Positions 46,862-58,374 of a stretch of 64,000 bases of DNA are shown piece after piece; within the stretch, counting starts at the first letter, position 1; every line of letters begins with the position of its first letter. The notes below the pieces were generated by a model. The model saw only the letters and a program-made list of their open reading frames with translations. It was not told the DNA's origin and searched no databases. Position numbers and translations under genes: made by a program. This DNA is from Elephas maximus indicus (lineage: Eukaryota > Chordata > Mammalia > Proboscidea > Elephantidae): NCBI RefSeq assembly GCF_024166365.1, contig NC_064842.1, positions 18,385,001-18,449,000 on the forward strand, given 5' to 3'.

Positions 46862-47220
46862 GTTGTTGTTAGGTGCCATTGAGCTCAGCTCCAACTTATA
46901 GTGACCCCATGTACAACAGAACAAAATGCTCAGTGCTGTGCCATTCTCATGATAGTAGGTATGTTTGAGCCCATTGTTGTAGCCACTGTGTCAGTCCATC
47001 TCATTGAGGGTCTTCCTCTTTTTCATTGACCCTCCCCTTTACTAAGCATGATGTCCTTCTCCAGGGACTGATTCCTCCTGATAACATGTCCAAAGTATGT
47101 GAGACGAAGTCTTGCCATCCTTGCTTCTAAGGAACATTCTGGCTGTGCTTCTTCTGAGATAGATTTGTTCTTTCTTCGCACAGTCCACGGTATATTCAAT
47201 ATTCTTCGCCAATACCATAA
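46862..47220 (-). mobile_element. RTE/BovB 3'-end fragment
   Basis: Antisense RTE tail ('ttgttgttaggtgccattga') through to 'caatattcttcgccaatacc'. Broken frames. About 360 bases, 5' truncated at the same region as 37478-37845. Confidence 0.85.
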
Positions 47221-47269
47221 TGCAATATAACTGAGATATAAAAAAAGATTAAGCAAGCAAGTGAGCAAG

Positions 47270-47505
47270 CAGAGATGGGGGAAGAGAGACACGAAGCTAC
47301 ATGAAGATCACCCAGGAGCAGAAGCTCAAAGAGACAAGGACCTTTCTCCAGAACCAACAGAGAGAGAGAAAGGCTTCCCCTTGAGCTGGCACCCTGAATT
47401 AGTACTTCTAGCCTCCTAAACTGTGATAAAGTTAATTTCTGTTTGTAAAAGCCACCCAGTTGTGGTATTTCTGTCATAGCAGCACTAGGTAACTATTACT
47501 GATTT
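47270..47505 (+). mobile_element. MaLR-type LTR 3' part
   Basis: Has the typical end of MLT/MST-type LTRs: 'cttctagcctcctaaactgtg', 'gttaatttctgtttgtaaaa', 'gccacccagttgtggtattt', 'catagcagcactaggtaact'. Exact subfamily not assigned. Confidence 0.65.
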
Positions 47506-48059
47506 GTGGAAGTTTATTAAACCTTCTGGATACTAGTCTTGTCACTATGTGGCTTCTGTTTACATTTTTAAAGTGTGTTTTGACAACAAGTCTTATCTTC
47601 TACAAGAGAATAAAATATTGATCGGTGATTCAAAGCACAAACAACATCTATCATAAGTCAGTACTCAACATACCAGGCTTATAACCAAAACTTTGTTAGA
47701 CCCTACCACTATTCTCTCAGCTCACTTACTTCCGGATGATGGGGGGCATGGTAAGGCCAGTGAATTCCATGGGCTTGAACACGCTGCAGCATTTCTTTTA
47801 CTGTAAAGTAAGGTCCTTCGTTAGAGGTAGGAAAGTAAGTGAGGCATTCTGCAAGGACATGGATGGTGGTTCTCACAGAAACACTGTGGGAAAGGCAGAC
47901 AAATCATACATATGTACGTACACACACACATACAATACACATATATATGCAATTATATTTATATATAAATTAGAAAATGAATATACATGTGATGTGATGT
48001 GTATGTATAATCTATTCCAGTAAGGACAAATCATTTCCCCCTCCATAATGAAAAGCAGT
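47506..48059. other. Low-copy DNA with CA/TA microsatellite
   Basis: No gene. 47911-47970 is a diverged (CA)n/(TA)n stretch. Confidence 0.5.
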
Positions 48060-49989
48060 ATAACCGACCTCCACCTGTGTCCAGGTGCTGGCTGGTCTCG
48101 CTAGGGAACGGGGGACTTCTGGGCTTGGTCTCTGCCGTTGTCAAGTTGGGCGTTTATCAGTGGTGGCATCCAGGTCATCCTTGGTGAGAGGAATTCCACT
48201 TTATTAAATCTGTATATAGTCCCCACCCCGCCTCTATGCTTCTATTATAAGTTCATCGATCACACTCCAGGGTGACCGGGAAAAGAGGCTGATTGACATT
48301 CACAAAATAAATCTTGTCCACCTGAAAGCCACCCTTGCAGAAGATGTCTTTTATAAAGCATTCCAACAGGGACCCAGATATCTTCACATCCTGCCTGTTT
48401 CAAGAGGTACATCCACATACCTTTTCCCCGTATTCTTTATTTCCAATCTTCTAATGCATTCTTATCAAGTGCCTAGCCATATGGCCCAACCGTTAGCTAT
48501 TCCCACATACTAGTGTAAGATCAGTACTTTGGGACGTTTTTTAAATCCAGACAAGGTGGAAACCAGATGTACTTCCTGAAGTTCTGCTCATTGGAAGGAT
48601 ACACTTTCACAATTGTCTTTCAGGAACACTCCTGATACAGGGTATGATACTGCCTTAGTTCACACTGGTAAAGGTCAGCATATCACAAAGAGCAATCTGT
48701 GAACCGGGCCCACTTTTTTCTTCCTTTGTCAACTGATCACAAAGAATCCCCCACGAGGCCACAAGTGTGAACTGATGGAGAGGCAGCAGTACATAACAGG
48801 AATGGGTGTCGTGGGAGTCTGAGCCACCTGCTCATGCCACTTACTTGTTCCTTCATGACTTACTTGAACCTGGTCATTGTATTTGATGAATTGATTCTTC
48901 ATATACCAAACCCGATGTCTTGATGACTCAGATAATGCCCAGTTCATGTTCGGCAGCTCTGTAGCAAGCCAGGTGTTGTTTATCAAAAGAATAATTATCG
49001 CAGAAGATGAAGCACTTCTGCTCCATAACTCTAGGGATCTTCACTGTGAAGTTCCCATTAGTGAATTCCAGAGGTTCCATCAGGATTCCTGTTTTCCACA
49101 GACACCTCAAATACCATCGGCTTTCATGTCAAAAGACCCATGTGACAGAGCAGCTTAGGCCTGCTTAAGAGCCTTCTCTTGCCCTGGGCCCCACTTAAAA
49201 CTTACAGTGTTACAGGTTACTTGGTAAATGGATCAGAACAGCACAGCCAGATGTGGAAAATACACCCAAAGCAGTCCACCAAGCGTGGTACCACTTTCTT
49301 AGCGATAGGTTCGACAAGGTGCCACAGCTCATCTTTCATTTTGAAGAAAATAACCCAACAATCTATAGACTACACTTCATTTCTGTGGTGGGCCTCTGAA
49401 TTTTTGTGGGCCTTATCTCCCAGCCTCTGACAAGCACAGTCTTACTAAATCAGTGAAGGTTATTTGCTACTTACTGTTCACCAAGTCAATTCATCATGAC
49501 GTCATCAATGTAATGGACCAATGTGCTATTCTATGGGATACCAAATGATGAAGAGCTGTGAAGACTAGATATGGGCAGGAGAACTGACATAGCCCTAAGG
49601 CAAAATGGCAAAGGTGTACTGCTGGTCCTTTCAAGTGAAGGTAAAACGCCTCTGGTGTCCTTGCAAATTTATATAGAGAAAATAATTACCTACGGTCAAA
49701 ATGTTCTGATTGCCATGTTGCCCTTCATTACAATTATTGCTCCCACCTTGTCTCTGGAGGTTAAGCTCTACTCCTCTGGGATCTCATCATTCTCAATGAG
49801 ACCAGAGCACCTATTCCAACGCTGGCATCTCTTACTCATCCTTGGGTCTGAATAGCACAGCCACCAGAGGTTTCCAAGGATGTTGGTACTTCTCCCCTCA
49901 CTAAAGCACTTTTCAATCCCTTTACTGGGTAGTAAAGGCAGTGTTCCCTGGGAGATATAAAGGGGGTGGTGTGGGCCCAGGGATGTGGC

Positions 49990-50193
49990 CAAAAAAAACT
50001 CACTGCTGAGTAGAGTCGAACTCATGGCTACCCTATGTGTCACAGAGTAGAAGTGAATGCCATGGGGTTTTCTTGGCTGTAATCTTTATGGAAGCAGATT
50101 GCCAGGCCTTTCTTCCACAGTGCTACTGAATGGCTTTGAACCATCAACCTTTAGGTTAGCAGTCAAGCACAAACCGTCTGAGCCACCCAGGGA
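49990..50193 (-). mobile_element. AfroSINE within ERVL remnant
   Basis: Antisense SINE: 'aaactcactgctgagtagag' through 'gagccacccaggga', body 'tggggttttcttggctgtaa'. Diverged, so older than 9864-10073. Confidence 0.75.
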
Positions 50194-51130
50194 TACAACT
50201 GCACATGATAAATAGGCTCCAACATTTCTAACTTTTTAAGTCTTTAGATGTCTTCCTCTCTACCATACCAGGGAAGTTATGTCATTTCAACCTCATGAAA
50301 TGAGACAACTGAGTCTGGATTTCAGTCACCCCAGCAAGCAAATTGTTATAACCACTCCCAGCTCTCCAGCTAAAATATTAAATCCACAATCTCTGCTATA
50401 TGCAGCCATACTGATAAATTTTATCTTCTTTTCTCTAGTATCCAATAACTCAATTCCTACACATATTCCTCAGCTATCTCCTCCTGGGGTAGTCATCATG
50501 TGGTGTCTGAGATATGTTTCCAGTTATGGGTGTGGAGGCAGTGAAAGGTGGTGGGGATGGGTCTGGAGAAAAAAAAGAACATCTCCTGTGGGGCAACTGT
50601 TTCCAGTGACATCACTACAGAGTTTACAGTCAAGGGTACGCAAGGGTCTTCAGACAGGGAGGAGGAATACTTTCTGTAGCAAGAGAGGTTCAGGAATATT
50701 TGGCAGTTCAAGTTCTGGTAGGTGTGTCCAATTACACACAAGTATGCCTCTTGTACACCTGCTCCTTCCCTATCAATGATGTTCATTTTTTGTAAGAGTT
50801 GGTGGGGCTCTGAATTCAACTTTCATGTAATTATACTCACAACTACAGGAAATAACTTTTAGGATTATTTTAGGAAGTTTTCTCCTTCCCTGTCTGTATC
50901 TGGGGCAGAGGGTTTGTCCCTTTTCCCCCGTGGTCTCTCCAGCACAGTCAGAAATGGTTACCCCACCCCACATCCTTACAGTTACCACTATTGCAGTAAC
51001 AGTCACATGCATAGTAACTTACTCTCCTCAAACCTTTCTTCACAAGGCACTTTATCCCATGTAAGCACAGGTGATAATAGTAATCATGATGCTACTGCAT
51101 TCCACGGATAAGTAATATCCTATTTACCAC

Positions 51131-51506
51131 CAAAGAAGGAAATGCATCAGGGAGACAGAGAATTGATGCCTTTGAATTATGGTCTTGGCGAAGAATATTG
51201 AATAGTGCCAGAAGAACGAAGTCTGTCTTGGAAGAAATACAGCCAGAATGCTCTGTAGAAGCAAGGATCTTGGATGTGTTATCAGGAGGGACCAGTCCCT
51301 GGAAAAAGACATCATGCCTGGTAAAGTAGAGGGTCAGTGAAAAAGACGATGACCCTCAATGAGATAGACTGACACAGTGCCTACAACCATGGGCTCAAGC
51401 ATAACAAAGCTTGGGAGGACGGTGCAAGGCCAGGCAGTGTTTCATTCTGTTGTACAAGGGGTCACTACGAGTAGGAACTGACTTGACAGCACCTAACAAC
51501 AACAAC
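51131..51506 (+). mobile_element. RTE/BovB 3' end with 9-bp TSD
   Basis: Sense RTE 3' end from 'caaagaaggaaatgcatcag' to 'cacctaacaacaacaac'. 'atttaccac' stands at 51122-51130 and 51507-51515. It lies in the ERVL leader region. Confidence 0.88.
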
Positions 51507-51960
51507 ATTTACCACTAGTGATGAGGTTATCACTGCATTCAATCTTTAAGAAGTTCAAAAACACTTCCTGGAGCCCAAGCCTGTCTCCTGGAACCCCACT
51601 CCAGGTTTCAAGACTACATGTGTTGAGGTCCATTCAGGAAAACAGGAAGGGGACTCAATATTGATAACTGTTTACAAAAGTGTTGGGACAGTAGAAACAG
51701 CAAGAAGAGAAAGATACGGTGAACCAAAAGATTAGTAACAAGAGGAAGCAGCTGTCCCTCCTAAACCAAGAGGAACAAAATGTAGAGGGTATTGTTGCCA
51801 GAACCCACCAGCACTGTTGCTTCTGCCTGGCTTGGGACGCCAGGTCCACCATGGATAGAACAGCACAAGAGATGCCAGGCCTATGAAGAGGGGGCACGGT
51901 GGCTAACTCTGGTCTAATACTGAGATACAACAATTTTCAGAAACCCTATAAGAAGCTGAA

Positions 51961-53175
51961 AGAGCAAGAAATCATGTGCGTGAGGGCCTGTGCATGTGTG
52001 TGTGAGCGAATTTAATGCATACCTTAGGAATGGTTAGCTCACTTCTGAAGTACTAATGCAGCACCCACAATCCAGTGCTGGTTAGCACTGAAGGGCTCTC
52101 ATCAGGAAGCCATACTCTACAAGTCCCTACAATCAGCACTCTAAACGTTATTCCCTACACCTAACCAGGAGGCACATCAATTAACATGTAGCATTAGAAA
52201 TAGTTTTTCTTGGTAAAACAAGAGGAGCTCACGATGCAGTTGACTTGGAAAACATTACAAACTCCATCATCCTTGCAAGAGGCAGGAAGAAGAATCCAGT
52301 AAGCCATGACCTATGAGCTGGGAGTAAGGCTCGAGTCGTAGAGCCCCATCTGGTTGTGTGTCCTCTCCACTTAACGAGGGATCAGCTTCCCCTGCCACTG
52401 GCACCCTGTGAGCCTTTGATGCAAGGTGCTCTCTCCTCAGAGGCCTGAGGACTCCACAGAGCTAACAGGGACAGTCCCCATGACCACTGCTGAGCTTGTT
52501 TGCAAATATTTATACGTGTGGCAGAAAGCCACCTGAGTCTTATTTTCATTACATCATTCTGCCTGAGAGCAAAGGTTGGGGGGTGGAGACAGACAGCCCT
52601 ACCTAATTTCAATAGATGGAGGCCACTATTTGTAAAGAATGGGACAGGTGCTGAGGGGATAAACTGGCCGAGGTCACTGGGCAACAGGTACAGGCTGTGG
52701 AGGAGTAGAGGTCTCCCTTAGGAGTCTTTGTTCTAATGGTTAAAACAAGCTTCTGTTACTCGATCACTTCACATCTGTTAAGCATTTACCAGATTATGAG
52801 ATACTCCTACCTACAGTGTCTTCTCTCAGCCTCGGAACAAGCCCAGAGGGAACTAGTTAAGACAGGTGAAGCTTTACTTCTCACCTAGACGAGGAACCTG
52901 AGGCCCAGGGATGCCCTGGGCCACTCTCAAAGTCAACTGCGAGCTGCAGTTCTCAAACCGGCACCCAGGCTTGGGGTCTCCTCATCCAAGAGCCCTCCAG
53001 AAGCGCTGAGATGCATCTCAGAATCCTTAGGGAAGCTGTCCCAAAATACATATTCATTATGTATACAAAATTCCCTTCCCTTTGAGAGCGATTGTCCCAA
53101 ACCGTCTATTATTTTAACACTTACTTCGGGCCCAGCACTGTTCTAGACACTGAGTGCCTAAGAAATAGCTTCTAC
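51961..53175. other. Low-copy DNA with a MIR-like relic
   Basis: No gene recognised. 52770-52930 resembles antisense MIR ('gaggaacctgaggcccaggga'). 53105-53160 resembles an L2/MIR fragment ('cttcgggcccagcactgttctagac'). Confidence 0.45.
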
Positions 53176-53378
53176 CACACCAAACCAGCTGTTGCTGAGT
53201 CTGACTTATGGTGCCCCCACGTGTTGCAGAGTAGAACTGCATTCCATAGGGTTTTCAAGGCTATGACCTTTCAGAAGCAGATTGCCAGGCCTTTCTTCTG
53301 AGATGCCTCTGGGTGGGTTCAAACCACCAATCTTTCAGTTAGTAGTTAAGCACTTAACTGTATGTGCTACCCAGGGGA
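53176..53378 (-). mobile_element. AfroSINE, 'gttttcaaggct' class
   Basis: Antisense SINE from 'acaccaaaccagctgttgct' to 'gtgctacccagggg', with 'attccatagggttttcaagg' and the reversed B-box region 'gggttcaaaccaccaat'. Possible imperfect TSD 'gcttctacc'/'gctctacc'. Confidence 0.85.
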
Positions 53379-53426
53379 ACGCTCTACCCTCTGGAAGCCT
53401 AATATTTAGGGACAGATACACATTCC

Positions 53427-53790
53427 CTGGAGGCACCTGTGCTTCAGTGGTGGAAACGTTGCCTTCCGTGTGGGAGACCCAGGTTCGATTTCTGGAAACC
53501 TACCTCAGTGCAGCCAGCCACCACTTGTCTGTCAGTGGAGGCTCGGGTGTATTGTGATGCTGAACAGGTCTCAGTGGAGCTTCCGGACTAAGATAGACTA
53601 GAAGAAAGGCCTGCTGATCTACTATCAAAAACCAGCCAATGAAAACCTTACGGATCCCAACAGAACATTATGCGATCTGCAGCTGATTATGGCGACGGCT
53701 CAAGACCCGGCAGAGTTCGTTCAGCTGTGCGTGGGATCGCCGTAAGTCGAGGCAACTCTTCGGCAGCTAACGTTTGCCTCATGTTAAAAT
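53427..53790 (+). mobile_element. Composite long SINE, sense, full length
   Basis: The only sense copy of this family here. A tRNA-like head (A-box-like 'cttcagtggtggaaac', B-box-like 'ggttcgatttc') is followed by 'ccacttgtctgtcagtggag', 'tattgtgatgctgaacagg', an AfroSINE-like body ('gaaaggcctgctgatctact', 'atgaaaaccttacgg') and an RTE-like end ('cgatctgcagctgattatgg', 'gttcgttcagctgtgc', 'ggcagctaacg'). About 360 bases, CpG content still high. Confidence 0.75.
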
Positions 53791-54004
53791 GCAAAGGGTA
53801 CGTACTAAGAATCTCACAACGGGACATGCTGACCCACTTGTGGACTCCTCAGTGCAGATTTGTGGTGTGAACACATAACTAAATGAGTGAGGCAGATGTT
53901 CTGAGAGGAGAGAACTCAGTGGTTCTCTGGGACAGCTCCTAACCACTGTTCAGGTTTGACAATTTAAAACACGGCCACCCTCCAAGTGTATAAAATGCCT
54001 TATT

Positions 54005-54415
54005 CCTCCCATTACAGCTATCCCACTTCTAGGAATTTATCCTAATGGACTTGTCAGAGACATAAAAAGAGATTTTTATTAAAGTGTGTCTACTACAGTG
54101 TAATTTATAATAGCAAAAAGTGGAAACAATCTCAAGGTTTGATAACAGGAAATGGTAGGACATAAATGATGGTCAATCTACCAGATGGAATATTCCACGA
54201 CCACTAAAAATCGTGTTGTGGGAGCAGGGGTAATGACTGGAGAAATAAGTGTTTACTGTAGAAGTACTAAGGGTTCCTAAAGAGCCATGTCCAGAATGAT
54301 CCAATATTTGTAAAAGTACGTGTGTTTGTCTGTAAAACAACAACAGTAGTCCTCTCTGAGGTGCGATTAAAGCTAGTTTTGTGTTTCTTTTTCCAACTTT
54401 TCAAGTCCAGTTAAA
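54005..54415 (+). mobile_element. Old L1 ORF2 C-terminal relic
   Basis: 'tatcccacttctaggaattt', 'tataatagcaaaaagtggaa' and 'ggtcaatctaccagatggaa' follow the L1 ORF2 end and the start of the 3' UTR. No open frame. Confidence 0.65.
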
Positions 54416-54420
54416 GGGGC

Positions 54421-54435
54421 GGGGGGGGGGGGGGG
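54421..54435 (+). repeat. Poly(G) run
   Basis: Fifteen G bases following 'aaaggggc'. A homopolymer of this length is prone to slippage and to sequencing error. Confidence 0.9.
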
Positions 54436-54714
54436 AGCGGCGTTTCTCTCACTGGGCCTTGGTGGGCCTTGGGGTGCAGTGAAATCTCTGATCTGGTGGC
54501 TGAAGGCCTTTATTTTGAGGTTTTTCTCTGAGTACAGTCAAGTTGGTGTAACTTATACCTCTGTACCAGAGCGAGGGCAATTATGTCATCATTTAAAAAA
54601 CAAAAAGCAAAAGCAACACAGCACTTACCCAGCCTGCAGGTGGGCTCTGTCACCGCAGCAGCTTCCTTGGGGTGGCAGGTGGCCTCTGGGTCACCTCCCC
54701 CAACTGGAGAGACC

Positions 54715-55085
54715 AAGCCGCCGGCTCATTGTGAACCGGCTTCAAAGTCACCGCCCGAGGGTGCAGGCCACCCGATGGAAGCGCCTCAGGCGCCAGTATT
54801 TCTGCAGATGGTTTTTCACTTCTTTGCAAAGGCATTCACCCTGCAATCTGGGTACGGAGGGAGGCGGCCTCCGAGGGCCTTGCTGGCGGCCTCTCGGCTT
54901 ACACAGTGGCAGCCCGGGCCCGAGGGCCGAGCCTGCCTGCGGCCTCGGCGTCAGCAGGCCGGCACTGAGTCTCCCGGGGAACAAGCCGCTTGCAGAGGGG
55001 CCCAGGCTTAGCGCGCCCCACCTCTCGGGCTCGCCGCCACGCGCCTTTCTCCGCTCGCAGCCACGTGCGAAGAGGAGGTGCGGGC
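54715..55085. promoter_or_regulatory. CpG-rich block, candidate CpG island
   Basis: By my count roughly 34 CpG in about 370 bases, of which about 26 lie in 54840-55085, with GC near 65-70%. That is close to the expected CpG number for this composition and far above the rest of the window. No TATA box or known first exon is evident. Open frames here (54479-55093, 54583-55011) have no recognisable domain and follow from the GC-rich composition. Confidence 0.55.
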
Positions 55086-55359
55086 CTGATTAGAGGAAGA
55101 AGGGCACCTGCGGGGATCAGCCGCGTGACCTTCACCCTACAGTGAGCGGGAGCTTTTTTTGCCCTTTTGCAGTGGGGTTTTTGTTGTCAGCCAGTCTTGG
55201 CAACTGCGATTCTTGAGGCTCAGAATCTGTTTATTCATCATCAGCAGCGCAGTGTCTGGGCCAAAGCAAGCGTTCAACAAAGATTCGTTCAGTAATCGCT
55301 TTATACATGTAGAGTGGGGATCTAAGCGCTGGAATATCACTCTCTTACATCTCCTGGGA
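55086..55359. other. Low-copy DNA next to CpG-rich block
   Basis: Nothing recognised apart from normal-composition single-copy sequence. Confidence 0.4.
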
Positions 55360-55551
55360 GGAGCCCTGGTGGCACAATGGTTAAGCACTCGGTTGCTGCT
55401 AACCCGAAGGTTGGCGGTTTGAACCCTCCCTCCGATCCCCAAGGCGAGCTGCTTCGGTAAGGATTCCAGCCTTGGAAACCCTATGGGACAGGTCTCCTCT
55501 GTCCTGTAGGGTTGCTATGAGTTGGAATCAACCTCATGGCGCCGGGTTTAT
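55360..55551 (+). mobile_element. AfroSINE, full-length class
   Basis: Sense SINE starting 'ggagccctggtggcacaatg' with head 'gttaagcactcggttgctgc', B-box-like 'ggtttgaaccc', and tail 'atgagttggaatcaacctca' followed by 'tggcgccgggttta'. The sequence between head and tail is shortened and altered. Confidence 0.85.
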
Positions 55552-58374
55552 CTCTTGGAGAGAGAAATGCTGTAGGCGGCCAAGGAGGTAGGAGGTCTCA
55601 AGGCCATGGGTAGAATCAGCCCAGGTAATGGGTTCGACCCTATGTGGCTTCTTGCTCCTTCTCTGCTGTGAATTATGTACTTAGTCCCAGCCGCATTTTC
55701 AAATACAGAGCTATGGTCGCAAGGCCCTTTTTCAAGGGATGGTGGAGTGACCGAAATGTCTGCAGGCTCCTGCCCAGCTTCTCTTCATGGTCTCTTCTTC
55801 TCCCAAAGAAGATGCTTCCACTCATTCATTCATTCAACCAACAAATACGGATTGGGAGCCCACTATTTCAGGCTCTGCGCTAGATGTGAGGGTGTAGAAG
55901 AACGAGAGACACCCATGGGTGCTAGGAGCATACCTGTTGCTGATAGGTCAGTGTGGTTAACTCCAAGTGTTCTATATGTCTATAAGGGTTTTCTAGAAAT
56001 AATGTCTTCAACTAGATGCTCTCCTAATGGAAGCGTCAGACACTGCAGTAGGCCCTACCTGAGGCAAGGAGGCATTTTCTCCTCCCAGGTGCAGGGATAG
56101 CCCTACCTGCAGTTGCTGGAAAAATGTCACCTTGCTTTGTTGACTACATCCTTCCAGCCTCCAGTGGCACCTGACAGGGTACATTGTGATGCTGTAGTAA
56201 AATGGCCATGGAGAGCCTGGTTAAAGTCGTCCCTGACACTCAAAGACAGTACTGAGAAGAATGAGAATAATAAAAGTAATATTAATACAGTGAAACCTGT
56301 GAGAGCCGGAACTCAACAGAACTGCCTTGTTTTTCTGGGTCTTAAAAGTTTTCGGCCTTTGACAGGGTGTGGTCTTACCACTTTTATATCGATCTCTATT
56401 AGTGGAAAATATTTGAGTTTTCCTTCTCTGAGAGGTTTCCACCTTACACAGGTTCTGGCTTCCACAGGTTTTACTGTCACAATTTTGAGAGTTTAGTAAT
56501 TTAAGAGACAAATACAGCTAAGATTCTATATTTGGCATAGTTTCTCCCCATGAGAAATTACTTCTGATGACCACACGTATCCTTCTCACGTCTTCACACC
56601 AACCTCTTCATATAAGCTCTGATATGGATTGAAGGCACAGTAGTATGATAGACCACGCTGAAGAACTGAGAGACGGAGTCTCTAGTTAGGAAGAGTGAGG
56701 TAATTAGAAACGATTCCAGATGCTACTTTTATATTCTTCTTTTCTCCGAAGAGAATGGTCAGCATTAGGTAGCACTTCTACTTGCTCTTCTAGTTGAAGG
56801 CATTGGTTCTAGAAATCTTGTATGAAATATGGCTTCTGCTAGGGTGGACCAAAGGGAGCCCAAAGAAGGTCTGCTCTAGGATTTAGGGAGGAGAACAGGG
56901 AGCCTAGAGCTTGCATGTCCAGGGAGCTCAGCAGCATAGGGGACGGGGATTCAGAGCCTTGCCAGGAACAGAGTGTATATTTGCTTCCCATGCCCCCCCC
57001 CGCCCACCCCCCCCCCCCGCCATAGCTCTTGGGACTACAGAGCACTCAGTTGCCTGGATAGATAGTACCAACATCTAGGAAATGCCTACCAACTTCCAAC
57101 TGAGCCTCAGTGCTACTCAGAGGCAAAGTTATCTTTGGAGGTGGGGAAGAGATTGTCCTTGCAGGGGTACTCCCCAGGAGAACCTTTTCCAGTTTCTGAT
57201 GTTTTGTTTTCTTGACTGAATGTACCCAGTTACAGTTGAGACAATCACTGTTTTAACAAGGGACCCGTGTGTCCAGGTTCCAGCAATGTGCAGTGATTGA
57301 GAAGGCACTTATTCTGTGTGAGCCCCAGACACATTCGAATGAGGGAGAATCACCAGGCCAACAAAAATACCGTGACATCAACACATTTCTCAATACTTTT
57401 CATGTGTGTTCACCAGCCCGGCAGCTGACTCACGGATGTGGAATAATGCCAGGTGCTCGGTGGCTCTGCTCCCACCTCTACCTACTCCCGGCTTAGCTTC
57501 TGAACTTGTTGGAGGCCAGGGCCACAGTGGACTAGACAGGCCTTATCCCAGGAGGTCCTTTGGGGGCCTAGGAGGCAGGCCAAGGCCAAGTTGTTGCTCA
57601 AGTGAGAAGAATTCCACCCGCCAACTGGCCTTGAATTGTTTTCCCCCTCTGTAAAACAGAGGGATAAATTGGATAGAGATGAATTCATGACTCTGGGTAG
57701 AATAAAAGTGAACATTTAATGCCACCATAGTTTGATTCTTTGAAACACCAGATTCTTTTTTGACAACGTTTTACACCTCATATGCCACAAAAAGTCAGAG
57801 ACCTTAGCCAGCAAACAATGTCTTACACTGGAAATGGCACACAGCTTAATGGATTCATGTCACCAGTTTGTAAGAACTAGAGCTTTCTTTTCTGGACTGT
57901 TCTCCAGGTAGCCTGCTTATATTGATCATGATCAAGCCAAAAGCTCACTTTTATATACCTATGTAAAGGCCCATACACAAAACCAGCCTGTTTGGAAATA
58001 GGCTGTTGGGACCTGCCCAAGTACAGAACGGTTGAATTTCTGACTTTAACAGATGAACTTTATTAAAACAATTTTGACGGCAAACACTTGTGAGCGAAGA
58101 ACTTAATTTTTAAGACTGCACCATTTTCCATTCAGTTAAACAGTGACTTTAAAAAGCAATGTCATTAAATACTACCACGGAATTTTAAAACAAGGTTTTA
58201 TGAATTTGTTCGTGAATTCACTGTTTCTGACACAATAAAAGCACCTTGGGCAGGCCTTGTCTCCAATTGTCAAACGGGCCCGTTTCTACAGATAAGCATA
58301 TTTCTATGTACATACATACATTACTCGAATGAGAGAGCTAGAGCCAAAGGACCCACAGAGACCACTTAGCACAC
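55552..58374. other. Low-copy intergenic DNA, no gene seen
   Basis: An antisense L2-like piece lies at 55815-55915 ('cattcattcattcaaccaac', 'ggattgggagcccactattt'). A C-rich low-complexity tract is at 56993-57019. Frames such as 55675-56100 (141 codons) and 56113-56496 (127 codons) show no recognisable domain. 57720-58310 is AT-rich and could be conserved, but this cannot be judged here. Confidence 0.45.

Larger units (their letters stand above)
48060..51960 (-). mobile_element. ERVL-type provirus remnant with pol, gag and LTR parts
   Basis: Antisense endogenous retrovirus of nearly 4 kb. On the minus strand, 51960-51620 resembles the 3' part of an ERVL-group LTR. A leader and gag-like region follow (51600-50200, related to 26200-27000 and 25000-25600), then pol (49985-48060). 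The RT catalytic Tyr-Ile-Asp-Asp is read from 49512 to 49501, flanked by LVH before and VMM after, then a stop. Many stops and shifts are present. A SINE (49990-50193) and an RTE (51131-51506) are inserted in it. No functional gene remains. The second LTR was not found. Confidence 0.65.

Noticed and set aside
48060-51960. Possible functional endogenous retrovirus
   Set aside because: There are stops and frameshifts in every coding part, one recognisable LTR end at most, and two later insertions inside.
54479-55093. 204-codon open frame over the CpG-rich block
   Set aside because: Several overlapping frames on both strands are open here because GC-rich DNA has few stop codons. Residue content is rich in P, R, G and A with no domain, and no splice or start context supports it.
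56113-56496. 127-codon ORF in single-copy DNA
   Set aside because: No domain or compositional sign of coding, and an overlapping antisense ORF of 96 codons covers much of it.
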